A DNA stretch of 64,000 nt from AP-15 sp963750195. Lineage in GTDB: Bacteria; Pseudomonadota; Alphaproteobacteria; ATCC43930; CGMCC-115725. Of this stretch, positions 1 through 7,950 are shown piece after piece (the stretch's first letter is position 1; each line of letters opens with the position of its first letter). Under the pieces are notes generated by a model, which did not search any database, was not told the origin of the DNA, and saw only the letters and a program-made list of their open reading frames with translations. Location: contig CAVVPS010000019.1 of assembly GCA_963750195.1 (NCBI GenBank), forward strand, positions 186,001 through 250,000. The letters are read 5' to 3'. The position numbers and the translations under genes were made by a program.

Positions 1-1
1 A

Positions 2-1522
2 TTGGCGGCGGGCGGGTTTTCCGGCGCGGCGCTGGCCGACGGCCAAGGTAAAGGTAAAGGCAAAGGCGGCGACACACTGGTGGTCAGCCGCGTTCAGTAT
101 GTCGCGCCCTCGCCGCTTCCCGCGCCGCCCAATACATTTCCGCAAATCTTCACGAACGCCAATGTCAGCGGCATCCAGGGCAACATCTTTCTCGATTATT
201 ACGGCACTCAGGCCGGCGCGCCCCGCCGAGGTATCCTGGCATTGACCGCGAGTTCGGTGGCCCAGGGCCAGCCGATTACAACCAGCTTCAGCTCGAAGTC
301 CGAGGGGTCGCTGCACCTCTCGCTCGACGGCAACTACCTGACCTATATGGGCTACAATGCCGCGGCCGGCCTCGTCGGGGTGTCGAATTCGGAAACGACG
401 AACCCCAATGCGCAGATTCCCGGCGGATGTTCGCCGACCGGTTGCTTCGACCGCGCCGTGGCGCTGGTCAATTCCAGCGGATTGGTCAGCGTGACGCCGC
501 AGGATTTCGCCTATAGCGGCGACAACCCGCGCGGCGCGATTTCGCTCGACGGCACCCAATTTTACATGGCGGGGAATTCCGATAGCACCTTGAACAAGAC
601 CATGCCGGTGACCGGGCCGGGTCTGACGATCGGCGCCCGTCTCGGGATGCCGGGCTCGACGGGTTCGATCCAGCTCGGCACCTACACCGCCGCCGACCGG
701 CCGGACGAGTCGGCAAAGCAGCATATCAAGGACAACAACTTTCGGGGGATCGGCATCTTCCCCGACGCCAACGGCAATCAAAACCTCTATGTCTCGAAAG
801 GCAGCGGCGGCAATGGCGACGACGGGCTGTTCCAGGTTCTGAACGGAAGTTTCCCGGGCGCGACGATTGCGGATGTCGTCAACAATGGAACCGGCGCCGG
901 CGTCCCGGCGGGGGGCACCACCAACACGATCGTCCTGCTGCTCGGCAATTACGCGACCAATCCGACGACAAACCAGCCGTCGCCGATTACCCCGTTCGGA
1001 TTTTTCTTTGCCAATCCGACGACGCTCTACGTCGCTGATGAGGGCAATTCGACGATCACCTTGCCGACCGACAACAACGAGACCGAGACCAGCCTGACCA
1101 CAGATCCGCTCGCCGGATTGCAGAAATGGGTGCTGGTCCCGGGTTCGTCGCCATATTGGCAACTGGTTTACGTCATCACGGACGGGCTACAGATCAATCA
1201 ACCGCAAAAGATCCCGGGTTACGGTGTCCCGACCTTTACCACCGGGCTGCGCAACCTGACCGGCAAAGTCAATGGCGACGGCACGGTGACGATTTATGCG
1301 ATTACCGCTCAAACCAGCACGGTTTCGGGCGGCGAACCCGACCCGACCAAATTGGTTGCGGTCACTGACGAAATTGCCGCGACCCAGCTGCCGGTGGATG
1401 ACGGCAAGGGCGGCGGCAGTTGGGGCGGCGGCAAGCAGACGCTCGACCAGTTCGTCACATTACAGCAATCGCGCTCGGGTGAGGTGTTCCGCGGCGTTGC
1501 TTTTGCGCCCGCCGGTCAGTAA
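2..1522 (+). CDS. Secreted beta-rich protein, 5' end cut by window edge
   Basis: The frame is open from the left edge, so the true start lies outside. The first residues (AAGGFSGAALADGQ) look like the end of a signal peptide with an Ala-rich cleavage region, followed by a Gly/Lys-rich linker (KGKGKGG). The remaining roughly 480 residues are rich in Gly, Thr, Asn and Ser and contain repeated short strand-like units such as LYVADEGNSTI, which suggests an extracytoplasmic beta-propeller-like fold. Two Cys pairs sit near residues 142-147 (CSPTGC). There is a second Gly/Lys tract before the C-terminus and no PEP-CTERM motif at the end. I do not recognise the family and no function is assigned. It converges with the CoA-transferase gene, with 42 bp between the stops. 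Confidence 0.7.
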   Translation: MAAGGFSGAALADGQGKGKGKGGDTLVVSRVQYVAPSPLPAPPNTFPQIFTNANVSGIQGNIFLDYYGTQAGAPRRGILALTASSVAQGQPITTSFSSKSEGSLHLSLDGNYLTYMGYNAAAGLVGVSNSETTNPNAQIPGGCSPTGCFDRAVALVNSSGLVSVTPQDFAYSGDNPRGAISLDGTQFYMAGNSDSTLNKTMPVTGPGLTIGARLGMPGSTGSIQLGTYTAADRPDESAKQHIKDNNFRGIGIFPDANGNQNLYVSKGSGGNGDDGLFQVLNGSFPGATIADVVNNGTGAGVPAGGTTNTIVLLLGNYATNPTTNQPSPITPFGFFFANPTTLYVADEGNSTITLPTDNNETETSLTTDPLAGLQKWVLVPGSSPYWQLVYVITDGLQINQPQKIPGYGVPTFTTGLRNLTGKVNGDGTVTIYAITAQTSTVSGGEPDPTKLVAVTDEIAATQLPVDDGKGGGSWGGGKQTLDQFVTLQQSRSGEVFRGVAFAPAGQ

Positions 1523-1564
1523 CCCCGGCGCCATCTTCTGATAGGAGCGACTTGCCGGGCCGGA

Positions 1565-2707
1565 TCAGCCGATCGTGCCGGCGGCTTTGAGCGCGGCGAT
1601 TTCGGCCGGGTCGAGCCAGGCGGCGAGGGCGGCCTCGGCGTTTTCAGGGCTGTTCGCCTGCGGCGGGATCGGCAGGTCGGGAACGGTTCGCGAGAAGCGC
1701 GGCGCCGGGGCTGGCTGGACGACACCGTCGATCTCGACATAGGTGCCGCGCGCGGCGTTGTGCGGGTGATCGGGCGCTTCGTCAGTGGTCAGCACCGGGG
1801 CGAAACAGGCATCGGTCCCTTCGAGCAAGGCGCACCATTGGTTTCGGGTGCGGGTCTTGAACAGCTCGGCGAACTGGGTCTGTGCCCCGGGCCAGCGCGC
1901 GCGGTCCATTTGCGGCGGCATGGTCGCCGGGTCGATGTCGAGGCGGCGCAACAGTTCCGCGTAGAACTTGCCCTCGATCGGCGCGATCGAGATCCAGCGG
2001 TCGTCGGCGCATTCGTAGACGTTGTAAAAATGTGCGCCGGTATCGAGGTGGTTGGTCCCGCGCTCATGGGTCGAAAGCCCGGCCGCGACCGCGCCAACCG
2101 CCGCGGTCATCAACGACGCGGCGCCGTCGATCATTGCCGCGTCGACAATTTGGCCCTGCCCGGAACGGCGTGCTTCGAGAATGCCGCAGACCAGTCCGAA
2201 AGCTAGATAGAGCGAGCCGCCCGCGAAGTCGCCAAGCAAGTTCAACGGCGGGGTCGGCGGCTGGCCGCGACGGCCGAATGCATGGAGAGCGCCGGCGAGG
2301 GAGATGTAGTTGATGTCGTGTCCGGCCGCCTGCGCCAGCGGCCCGTCCTGGCCCCAGCCGGTGACGCGGCCATAGACGAGGCGCGGATTGCGCGCGAGGC
2401 AATCGTCGGGGCCGAGCCCCAGCCGCTCGGTGACACCGGGGCGGAACCCTTCGATCAGCCCGTCGGCCTGCTCGACGAGGCGCAAGGCCAGCGCCTTTCC
2501 ATCCGCCGATTTGAGATCGACCGCGACAGACCGGCGGCCGCGCAGCAGCAGGTCGTAGCGCAACGGCCGCGCGAGCCCGAGATCACTGCCGCCCGGCCGG
2601 TCGATGCGCAGCACCGTGGCGCCCATGTCGGCGAGCAGCATCGCGCACATCGGCCCCGGCCCGATCCCGGCGAGTTCGATGATTTTGATCCCGGCAAGCG
2701 GTCCCAT
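1565..2707 (-). CDS. CaiB/BaiF family III CoA-transferase (alpha-methylacyl-CoA racemase-like)
   Basis: This 380-residue protein has the size and N-terminus of the CaiB/BaiF/AMACR family (GIKIIELAGIGPGPMCAML, then a GATVLRIDRPGG nucleotide-binding loop). The residues expected for alpha-methylacyl-CoA racemase are visible: His130 in GHDINY and Asp160 in GDFAGG. The family either moves CoA between carboxylic acids or epimerises 2-methylacyl-CoA thioesters. The His/Asp pair and the short length favour the racemase branch, though substrate cannot be read from sequence. It is divergent from the thiolase gene across about 230 bp, which links it to acyl-CoA metabolism. Confidence 0.88.
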   Translation of the reverse strand: MGPLAGIKIIELAGIGPGPMCAMLLADMGATVLRIDRPGGSDLGLARPLRYDLLLRGRRSVAVDLKSADGKALALRLVEQADGLIEGFRPGVTERLGLGPDDCLARNPRLVYGRVTGWGQDGPLAQAAGHDINYISLAGALHAFGRRGQPPTPPLNLLGDFAGGSLYLAFGLVCGILEARRSGQGQIVDAAMIDGAASLMTAAVGAVAAGLSTHERGTNHLDTGAHFYNVYECADDRWISIAPIEGKFYAELLRRLDIDPATMPPQMDRARWPGAQTQFAELFKTRTRNQWCALLEGTDACFAPVLTTDEAPDHPHNAARGTYVEIDGVVQPAPAPRFSRTVPDLPIPPQANSPENAEAALAAWLDPAEIAALKAAGTIG

Positions 2708-2939
2708 GACGAACCTCCGCAGCTATTGGCGGCGAGCCTGCGTCGCAAGCTGGGACTGGTCAAGATGGCGAGTAGGTCGGCCCTAACCTCAGCCGTCTCC
2801 CCGCGTCCGGACGAGGAAGAGGTTTACGGGACGGAGTTGGTTGCTGACGCGCGCGATCCGGGATTGACCGCGAGCGCCGAACGGTATCCGATTGGGGACG
2901 CTTACATGCGCCAGGCGCCACGGGGAGGACCAGCCGCCG

Positions 2940-4112
2940 ATGAGCATCAAAGGTAAGGCCAATATCGTCGGGATCTTCGAGCATCCGACACGTAAGGCCG
3001 ATGACAAATCGTTGTTCCAGCTGCACGCCGAATGCGCCCAGGGCGCGCTCGCCGATGCGGGGCTCGGCAAGAACGACATCGACGGATATTTCTGCGCCGC
3101 CGGCGACACGCCGGGTCTCGGGGCGCTATCGATGATCGACTATCTCGGGCTCAAATTGCGGCACTGGGATTCGACCGATACCGGTGGGTCGTCCTACCTG
3201 CTGCAGGTCGGCCATGCGGCCGAGGCGATAGCGGCGGGCAAATGCTCGATCGCGCTGATCACCTTGGCCGGAAGGCCGCGCACCGAGGGGCAGGCGACCG
3301 GCACCGCCCCGCGCCCAGCGACGGTGCAGTCGGCCGAGACCGCGTTCGAGAACCCCTATGCGCCGGCGACCGCGAACATGTATGCGATGTGCGCGATGCG
3401 GCACATGTACCAATACGGCACCACCAGCGAGCAGCTCGCCTGGGTCAAGGTCGCGGCCTCGCACCATGCGCAATACAACCCGCATGCGATGCTGCGCGAC
3501 GTGGTCACCGTCGAGGACGTGGTCAATTCGCCGATGATCGCCGACCCGCTGCACCGGCTCGACTGCTGCGTGATCAGCGATGGAGGCGGCGCCATCATCG
3601 TCGCCAGCCCCGAGGTGGCGAAGAGCCTGAAGCGGCCATTGGTCAGGATCATCGGCGCCGGCGAGGCGCCCAAGCACCAGATGGGGGGGCAAGTCGACCT
3701 GACCTATTCGGGCGCGGTGTGGTCAGGGCCCGCGGCCTTTGCCGAGGCCGGGGTCAAGCCCGCCGACATCAAATACGCCTCGATCTACGACAGTTTTACG
3801 ATCACCGTGGTCATGCAGATCGAGGATCTTGGCTTTTGCGAGAAGGGGCAGGGCGGAAGGTTTGTTTCCGACGGCAATCTGATCTCGGGCACCGGCAAAC
3901 TACCGTTCAACACCGATGGCGGCGGGTTGTGCAACAACCACCCATCGAACCGGGGCGGATTGACCAAGGTGGTCGAGGCGGTGCGCCAGTTGCGCGGCGA
4001 GGCGCATCCCAAGGTGCAGGTCGCGAATTGCGATCTGGCGTTGGCGCACGGCACCGGCGGCTCGCTCGGCACCAGGCATGGTGCAGCAACCGTGATCATG
4101 GAGCGGGAGTGA
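2940..4112 (+). CDS. Thiolase-fold acetyl-CoA acetyltransferase-like protein (SCP2/lipid-transfer type)
   Basis: A 390-residue thiolase-superfamily protein. The ATG at 2940 is preceded by a strong GGGGAGG ribosome site, which decides the start over an in-frame upstream start at 2892. It carries the N-terminal thiolase half and the C-terminal NNHPSNRGG and HGTGGSLGTRHGAA loops. The position normally holding the nucleophilic Cys reads TGGSSYL, so the Cys is absent, and the terminal Cys-Gly loop is replaced by HGTGG. This pattern is known in the SCP2-like thiolases of beta-oxidation and sterol side-chain degradation that work with a DUF35 protein. The DUF35 gene follows after 5 bp, so the two probably form one complex. 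The physiological substrate is not evident. Confidence 0.85.
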   Translation: MSIKGKANIVGIFEHPTRKADDKSLFQLHAECAQGALADAGLGKNDIDGYFCAAGDTPGLGALSMIDYLGLKLRHWDSTDTGGSSYLLQVGHAAEAIAAGKCSIALITLAGRPRTEGQATGTAPRPATVQSAETAFENPYAPATANMYAMCAMRHMYQYGTTSEQLAWVKVAASHHAQYNPHAMLRDVVTVEDVVNSPMIADPLHRLDCCVISDGGGAIIVASPEVAKSLKRPLVRIIGAGEAPKHQMGGQVDLTYSGAVWSGPAAFAEAGVKPADIKYASIYDSFTITVVMQIEDLGFCEKGQGGRFVSDGNLISGTGKLPFNTDGGGLCNNHPSNRGGLTKVVEAVRQLRGEAHPKVQVANCDLALAHGTGGSLGTRHGAATVIMERE

Positions 4113-4117
4113 GTGTC

Positions 4118-4510
4118 ATGCAGAGCCAGGAGCGCAAGATCCAAGCCCCGGTGCCCAACCTCGAAACGAAGGCGTTCTGGGACGCCGCCACCGAAGGCAA
4201 GCTGATGGTCGGCAAGTGCGACGCCTGCGGTGCTGTGCACTATTATCCGCGCACCTTTTGCCCGGTCTGCTTCAGTGACAAGACGCGGTTGCAGCAGGTT
4301 TCGGGCAACGGCACGATCTATACCTACAGTGTCATGCGCCGCGCCCCGATCCCTTACGCGATCGCCTATGTGACCTTGGCCGAGGGCCCGACAATGATGA
4401 CTAACATCGTCGATTGCGACCTGGACAGGATCCGGATCGGCCAGCCCGTGAAGCTGGTGTTCAAGCCCAGCGACGGCGGCCCGCCGGTGCCGATGTTCAC
4501 CCCGGTTTGA
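4118..4510 (+). CDS. DUF35 zinc-ribbon/OB-fold protein, thiolase partner
   Basis: A 130-residue protein with an N-terminal helix (residues about 12-25), a rubredoxin-like zinc ribbon (CDAC near residue 35 and CPVC about 15 residues later) and a C-terminal OB-fold (GTIYTYSVM onward). This is the DUF35 / DUF35_N architecture that binds CoA and pairs with Cys-less thiolases or HMG-CoA-synthase-like enzymes. The ATG at 4118 lies 5 bp after the thiolase stop, so the two genes are almost certainly cotranscribed and translationally coupled. Confidence 0.88.
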   Translation: MQSQERKIQAPVPNLETKAFWDAATEGKLMVGKCDACGAVHYYPRTFCPVCFSDKTRLQQVSGNGTIYTYSVMRRAPIPYAIAYVTLAEGPTMMTNIVDCDLDRIRIGQPVKLVFKPSDGGPPVPMFTPV

Positions 4511-4548
4511 TTGCAGCCCCTCGCCCTAATCGATAGATGGGCTGAGTT

Positions 4549-4590
4549 CGTAGCGTGGGCTGAGCGCGGCGAAGCCCATCAATAATTGCA
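4549..4590. repeat. Palindromic REP-like repeat, copy 1
   Basis: The segment contains GTGGGCTGAGCGC followed by GCGAAGCCCATC, an imperfect inverted repeat able to form a stem (GGGCT/AGCCC), and ends in ATAATTGCA. A near-copy occurs at 5530-5577, on the other side of the SDR gene, with the same order and the same ATAATTGCA tail. A partial third copy (GATGGGCTGAG) starts at about 4536. Confidence 0.7.
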
Positions 4591-4658
4591 CCAACGAAAG
4601 GAGGCTTCGACACTCTCAACCAATCGCACCCGGTTATTCGGATTACGGGAGGAAGCAC

Positions 4659-5516
4659 ATGACATCGGTATTAGTGACCGGAACAAATTCAGGGATCGGC
4701 CTCGCCACGACGCTGGTCTTGGGCCGGGCCGGCCATCAAGTCTACGCGACTGTCCGCGACCCGTCGCGCGCGTCGCAGCTTGCTGAGGCGGTTGATAAGG
4801 AGCGATTGCCCGTATCGATGCTCACGATGGATGTCGACCTCGATGAGGCCGTGAAGCAAACCATCGATCAGATTTACGCCAGCGGGCGGGACATCGATAC
4901 ATTGGTAAACAATGCGGGCATCGAGCGTCTCGGCTCGGTCGAAGATCTGCCGATCGAAGAGTTTCGCGCGGCGATGGAGACCAATTATTTTGGTGCGCTG
5001 CGTTGTATCAAGGCGGTGCTGCCGCGGATGCGCCAAAACCGCAACGGTTGTATCGTCAATCTGGCATCGGTCGCCGGACGAATCGCAGTGTCGCCGTTCA
5101 ACGCCTCCAAATTCGCGCTGGAAGCACTGAGCGAAGTCCTCGCGCAGGAGGTCAAGCCCTTCAACATCCGCGTCGCGATTGTCGAACCGGGTATGATCGA
5201 CACCCCAATGGCTGAACGAATCGCTACACCGGCTGGCGCGTCATACTATCCGCAACGAGCCCGCATCGCGGGCTTGTTCCGGGCTGCTCTCCCCAACGCG
5301 AACGCGCCGGCAGTTGTGGCGGAGAAGATCCGCGAGATCATCGAGAGCGGAACCTGGCAGTTGCGCCATGTAGCGGGTGCCGATGCCCAGGCATTTCTCG
5401 ATTGGCGCGCAGCAAGGAATGACGAGGCCTGGATTGACCTGTTCGCGGCTGAAGACGACGTCTGGTACGACAGCATCCGGAGCGATTTCGGCATCGATAC
5501 CCGTCCTCCAACCTAA
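4659..5516 (+). CDS. SDR-family oxidoreductase with Phe in place of the catalytic Tyr
   Basis: A 285-residue classical short-chain dehydrogenase/reductase: TGTNSGIG cofactor motif at residues 7-14, NNAG at 84-87 and Ser137 of the catalytic set in NLASVAG. The YxxxK motif reads SPFNASK, so the catalytic Tyr is Phe147 while Lys151 is present; the codon is TTC. Loss of this Tyr should abolish or strongly lower normal SDR chemistry. The GXXXGXG pattern and an early Arg-containing segment (TVRDPSR) suggest NADP use. The gene stands alone, flanked by two copies of a palindromic repeat, with a GGGAGGA ribosome site before the ATG. Confidence 0.85.
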   Translation: MTSVLVTGTNSGIGLATTLVLGRAGHQVYATVRDPSRASQLAEAVDKERLPVSMLTMDVDLDEAVKQTIDQIYASGRDIDTLVNNAGIERLGSVEDLPIEEFRAAMETNYFGALRCIKAVLPRMRQNRNGCIVNLASVAGRIAVSPFNASKFALEALSEVLAQEVKPFNIRVAIVEPGMIDTPMAERIATPAGASYYPQRARIAGLFRAALPNANAPAVVAEKIREIIESGTWQLRHVAGADAQAFLDWRAARNDEAWIDLFAAEDDVWYDSIRSDFGIDTRPPT

Positions 5517-5529
5517 ACCAACCAGCGCT

Positions 5530-5577
5530 CGTAGGATGGGCTGAGCGCTGTGCGCTGTGAAGCCATCGATAATTGCA
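5530..5577. repeat. Palindromic REP-like repeat, copy 2
   Basis: CGTAGGATGGGCTGAGCGC followed by GTGAAGCCATC and ATAATTGCA matches the element at 4549-4590 in order and sequence. It starts 13 bp after the SDR stop codon, so the SDR gene is bracketed by the two copies in direct orientation. Confidence 0.7.
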
Positions 5578-5641
5578 TGCGCGTCAAGTGGCGGGCTTTG
5601 ATACCCTCAGTCCACCCTGCGCGGTTGAGAAGGAGACAATT

Positions 5642-6428
5642 ATGGACACACTCGAAGCCAATATCTCGAACCGGCCGGCGCATATCAGCGCGGAGGAATG
5701 GGCGGTGCGGGTCGATCTCGCCGCCTGCTATCGGCTGATCGCGCATTTCGGCTGGGACGATCTGGTATTGACCCACAATTCGGCGCGGGTGCCGGGCCAC
5801 CCCGACCAGATGCTGATCAACCCCTCCGGGTTGATGTTCGACGAGATCACCGCCTCGAACCTGCTTAAGGTCGATATTTCGGACGGCCATCTGATCGAGC
5901 CGTCCGAATACGAGCCGATCAACGCCGGGGTCGTCATTCATGGCGCGATCTATCTCGGCCGGTCCGACGTCGAGTGCGTCGTCCACACCCATACCGAGGC
6001 CGACATCGCGGTCGGCGCGCTCGAAGAGGGGCTGCTGCCGCTGTCCCAATGGGCGATGCGTTTCTACAACCGGCTTGGCTATCACGATTACGAGGGTGTG
6101 TCGCTTGACATGGACGAGCGCGAGCGGCTGCAGCACAGCATCGGCAACCATCCGGTGCTGGTGTTGCGCAATCACGGCCTGTTGGCCACCGGCCGCAATG
6201 TGGCCGAAGCCTTTTCGCTGACCTACCATTTCGAGCGCTCGGCCGAAGCGCAGCTTAAGATCCAGGCCGCGGTCGCGTGCCGGCGCCAAAATGGTGGTCC
6301 CGTCGCCTGACACCTGCGAGCGCCAGGCCGCGCAGTTTGCCGGCAACATGCCGCGCCTCCAGGGTCAGCGCGAATGGCCGGCATTGCTGCGCATGCTCGA
6401 CCGGCTCGATCCCAGCTACCGGACTTAG
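5642..6428 (+). CDS. Class II aldolase/adducin family protein, frameshifted near the 3' end
   Basis: The N-terminal 213 or so residues encode a class II aldolase/adducin domain: the zinc His pair in HTHTEAD and the RNHGLLATG motif near the end, plus NPSGLMFDEI. The family includes fuculose-phosphate aldolases and decarboxylases; substrate is unknown. The frame stops at 6310, but the expected C-terminus (CERQAAQF, REWPALLRMLDRLDPSYRT) continues in the next frame to a stop at 6426-6428. Removing one base, the T at 6278, would restore a normal C-terminus of about 261 residues. The start is the ATG at 5642 behind AGAAGGAGA. The disruption may be a sequencing error or a real truncation. Confidence 0.82.
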
Positions 6429-6571
6429 GGTCAGCGTGCTTCTGGTAAGAATTCCTCATTCGTCGTTCCCGCGGTAATCGGGATCCGGGGCTATGGGTTT
6501 CTTCGCTCGCCCTGGACCCCGTTTGCGCGGAGCGACCGACTATCGCACCACTGGCAACCAAGGAGGCCGAC

Positions 6572-6994
6572 ATGGCCAAGCTGCGGCACATAGCCATCGC
6601 TGCGAAGGATCCCGACGCGATGGCCGATTTCTATGTCAAGGCGTTTGACTTCAAGATCGTTCGCTCGAACGACGGGCCGCTCGCCTATGGCCACCATCTG
6701 AGCGACGGCACGATCGATCTGGCGATCCTACGGTTCAAGACCGACCAGCTCGGCAAGGGCATGGACTATGCTGGGCTGCACCATTTCGGGATCCTGGTCG
6801 AGGATGTCGAAAAGGCCGGCAAAAAGCTCGAGGCCCTCGGCGGCAAGCATTACATGGACCAGGCCGAGGCCGAGCGCATTGGTGGCTTCGAGGTCAAATT
6901 CTATGGACCCGAAGGCATCCTTTTCGATGTGGCCGAGCATCCGTGGACCGGCACCGAGCCACTACCGATCGAAAAGGCGGAAGCGGCCGAGTAG
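6572..6994 (+). CDS. VOC-family (glyoxalase/dioxygenase fold) protein
   Basis: A 140-residue protein with two betaalphabetabetabeta halves typical of the vicinal oxygen chelate fold: HIAIAAKDPDAMADFY at the start and HHFGILVEDVEKAGKKLEALGG in the middle, ending with GFEVKFYGPEGILFDVAEHPW. His and Glu residues at metal-ligand positions (His7, His-His near residue 70, Glu near 120) are present. An AAGGAGG ribosome site lies 5' of the ATG. Family members isomerise, open rings or bind drugs; nothing here fixes the substrate. It follows the aldolase gene in the same direction by about 140 bp. Confidence 0.85.
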   Translation: MAKLRHIAIAAKDPDAMADFYVKAFDFKIVRSNDGPLAYGHHLSDGTIDLAILRFKTDQLGKGMDYAGLHHFGILVEDVEKAGKKLEALGGKHYMDQAEAERIGGFEVKFYGPEGILFDVAEHPWTGTEPLPIEKAEAAE

Positions 6995-7047
6995 GCCGGA
7001 GCTCATCGCCACCCAGCCCTCCGTTCCTGCGCTGGCGGTCGACGATA

Positions 7048-7746
7048 CTAGACGGTCGAAGTGTTGGTGCGCGTTAGGGTCCGCCGCCATTTCGCCCTGA
7101 GAGCGCTAGGTCGCTCAGGGTAGCGTTCGTCGAGGAACCCGGCCGCGGTCACCCGGTCCGTCCGAAAGCTTCGGAAGTCCTGGCGGAGCTCGCACCACGC
7201 GATCAGGTGACGGACGGTCTCCATGTAACCGACCGTCACCGGCCAGACGACGCGCTCGCTCTCTCGGCCCTGTTCATCGCGATAGCGCAGCGCGATCTTA
7301 CGGCCCGCGTGTATCTGGTTGCGTACGCGCGCCATGTCGAGGCCATCGGCGGCGAGGCCGCGCGCTGGCGGCGTTTCGGTGGCCGGCTCGAGCACATAGG
7401 GCCGAAGTCGTTCCGGCACGACGGCGCCGATCTTGGCGATCAGATCCTCGGCCGCCCTGGCTAGGGCCGAGTCGCTGTGGCGGGTCACCCATTGGGCTCC
7501 CAGCACGGCAGCCTCGATCTCGTCGGGCGTCAACATCAGAGGCGGCAGGTCCAGCCCCGCCTGCAAGACGTAGCCGACCCCGGCCTCGCCTCGGATCGGC
7601 ACCCGCTGGCCGATAAGATCGGAGATGTCGCGATAAACCGTCCGCTTGGAGGTCTCGAGCTCGGATGCGAGTGCCTCGGCGGTCGTCGGGTTAGGCGTAC
7701 GCCGCAGGATCTGAATGATCTGAAACAGCCGGTCCGCGCGTCTCAT
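7048..7746 (-). CDS. YafY-type HTH/WYL-domain transcriptional regulator
   Basis: A 232-residue regulator with an N-terminal winged-helix DNA-binding domain (residues 1-55: LFQIIQILRR, TSKRTVYRDISDL) and a C-terminal WYL sensor domain from about residue 140 (RKIALRYRDEQG, then RHLIAWCELR, FRSFRTDRV). WYL regulators bind small ligands or nucleic acid and usually control a neighbour and themselves. It is divergent from the adenylate cyclase gene, and a perfect 13-bp palindrome lies 20 bp upstream of its start codon. Confidence 0.88.
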   Translation of the reverse strand: MRRADRLFQIIQILRRTPNPTTAEALASELETSKRTVYRDISDLIGQRVPIRGEAGVGYVLQAGLDLPPLMLTPDEIEAAVLGAQWVTRHSDSALARAAEDLIAKIGAVVPERLRPYVLEPATETPPARGLAADGLDMARVRNQIHAGRKIALRYRDEQGRESERVVWPVTVGYMETVRHLIAWCELRQDFRSFRTDRVTAAGFLDERYPERPSALRAKWRRTLTRTNTSTV

Positions 7747-7765
7747 GAGCCATGATCACCCAGTG

Positions 7766-7778
7766 ATGCTGACAGCAT
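7766..7778. promoter_or_regulatory. Palindrome upstream of the WYL regulator, candidate operator
   Basis: ATGCTG-A-CAGCAT is a perfect inverted repeat with 6-bp arms around one base, 20 bp upstream of the regulator's start codon in the 204-bp divergent region. The position suits autoregulation or control of the cyclase. No protein-binding evidence exists. Confidence 0.35.
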
Positions 7779-7950
7779 GATGGCAACAGGTGGCGGGAGG
7801 CAACGCTGGCGCTTGCTCGATTCGTCACCAAATAACTGCCGGGTGATGGCGACATTGCGATGACGGGTAGTCGATAGCGCCGGATCGGCAAAGGACTCTC
7901 GCAACCCGAAGCTCGCCCAGAGCTGACGGATGCGCGATGGGGATGCAACG

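Noticed and set aside
1524..1559. CCCGGC/GCCGGG hairpin between the first two genes as a terminator
   Set aside because: Only 6 bp of stem with a 24-base loop and no T tract; expected by chance at this GC content.
5513..6349. 278-codon minus-strand frame
   Set aside because: Antisense to the class II aldolase, which has clear His-metal motifs.
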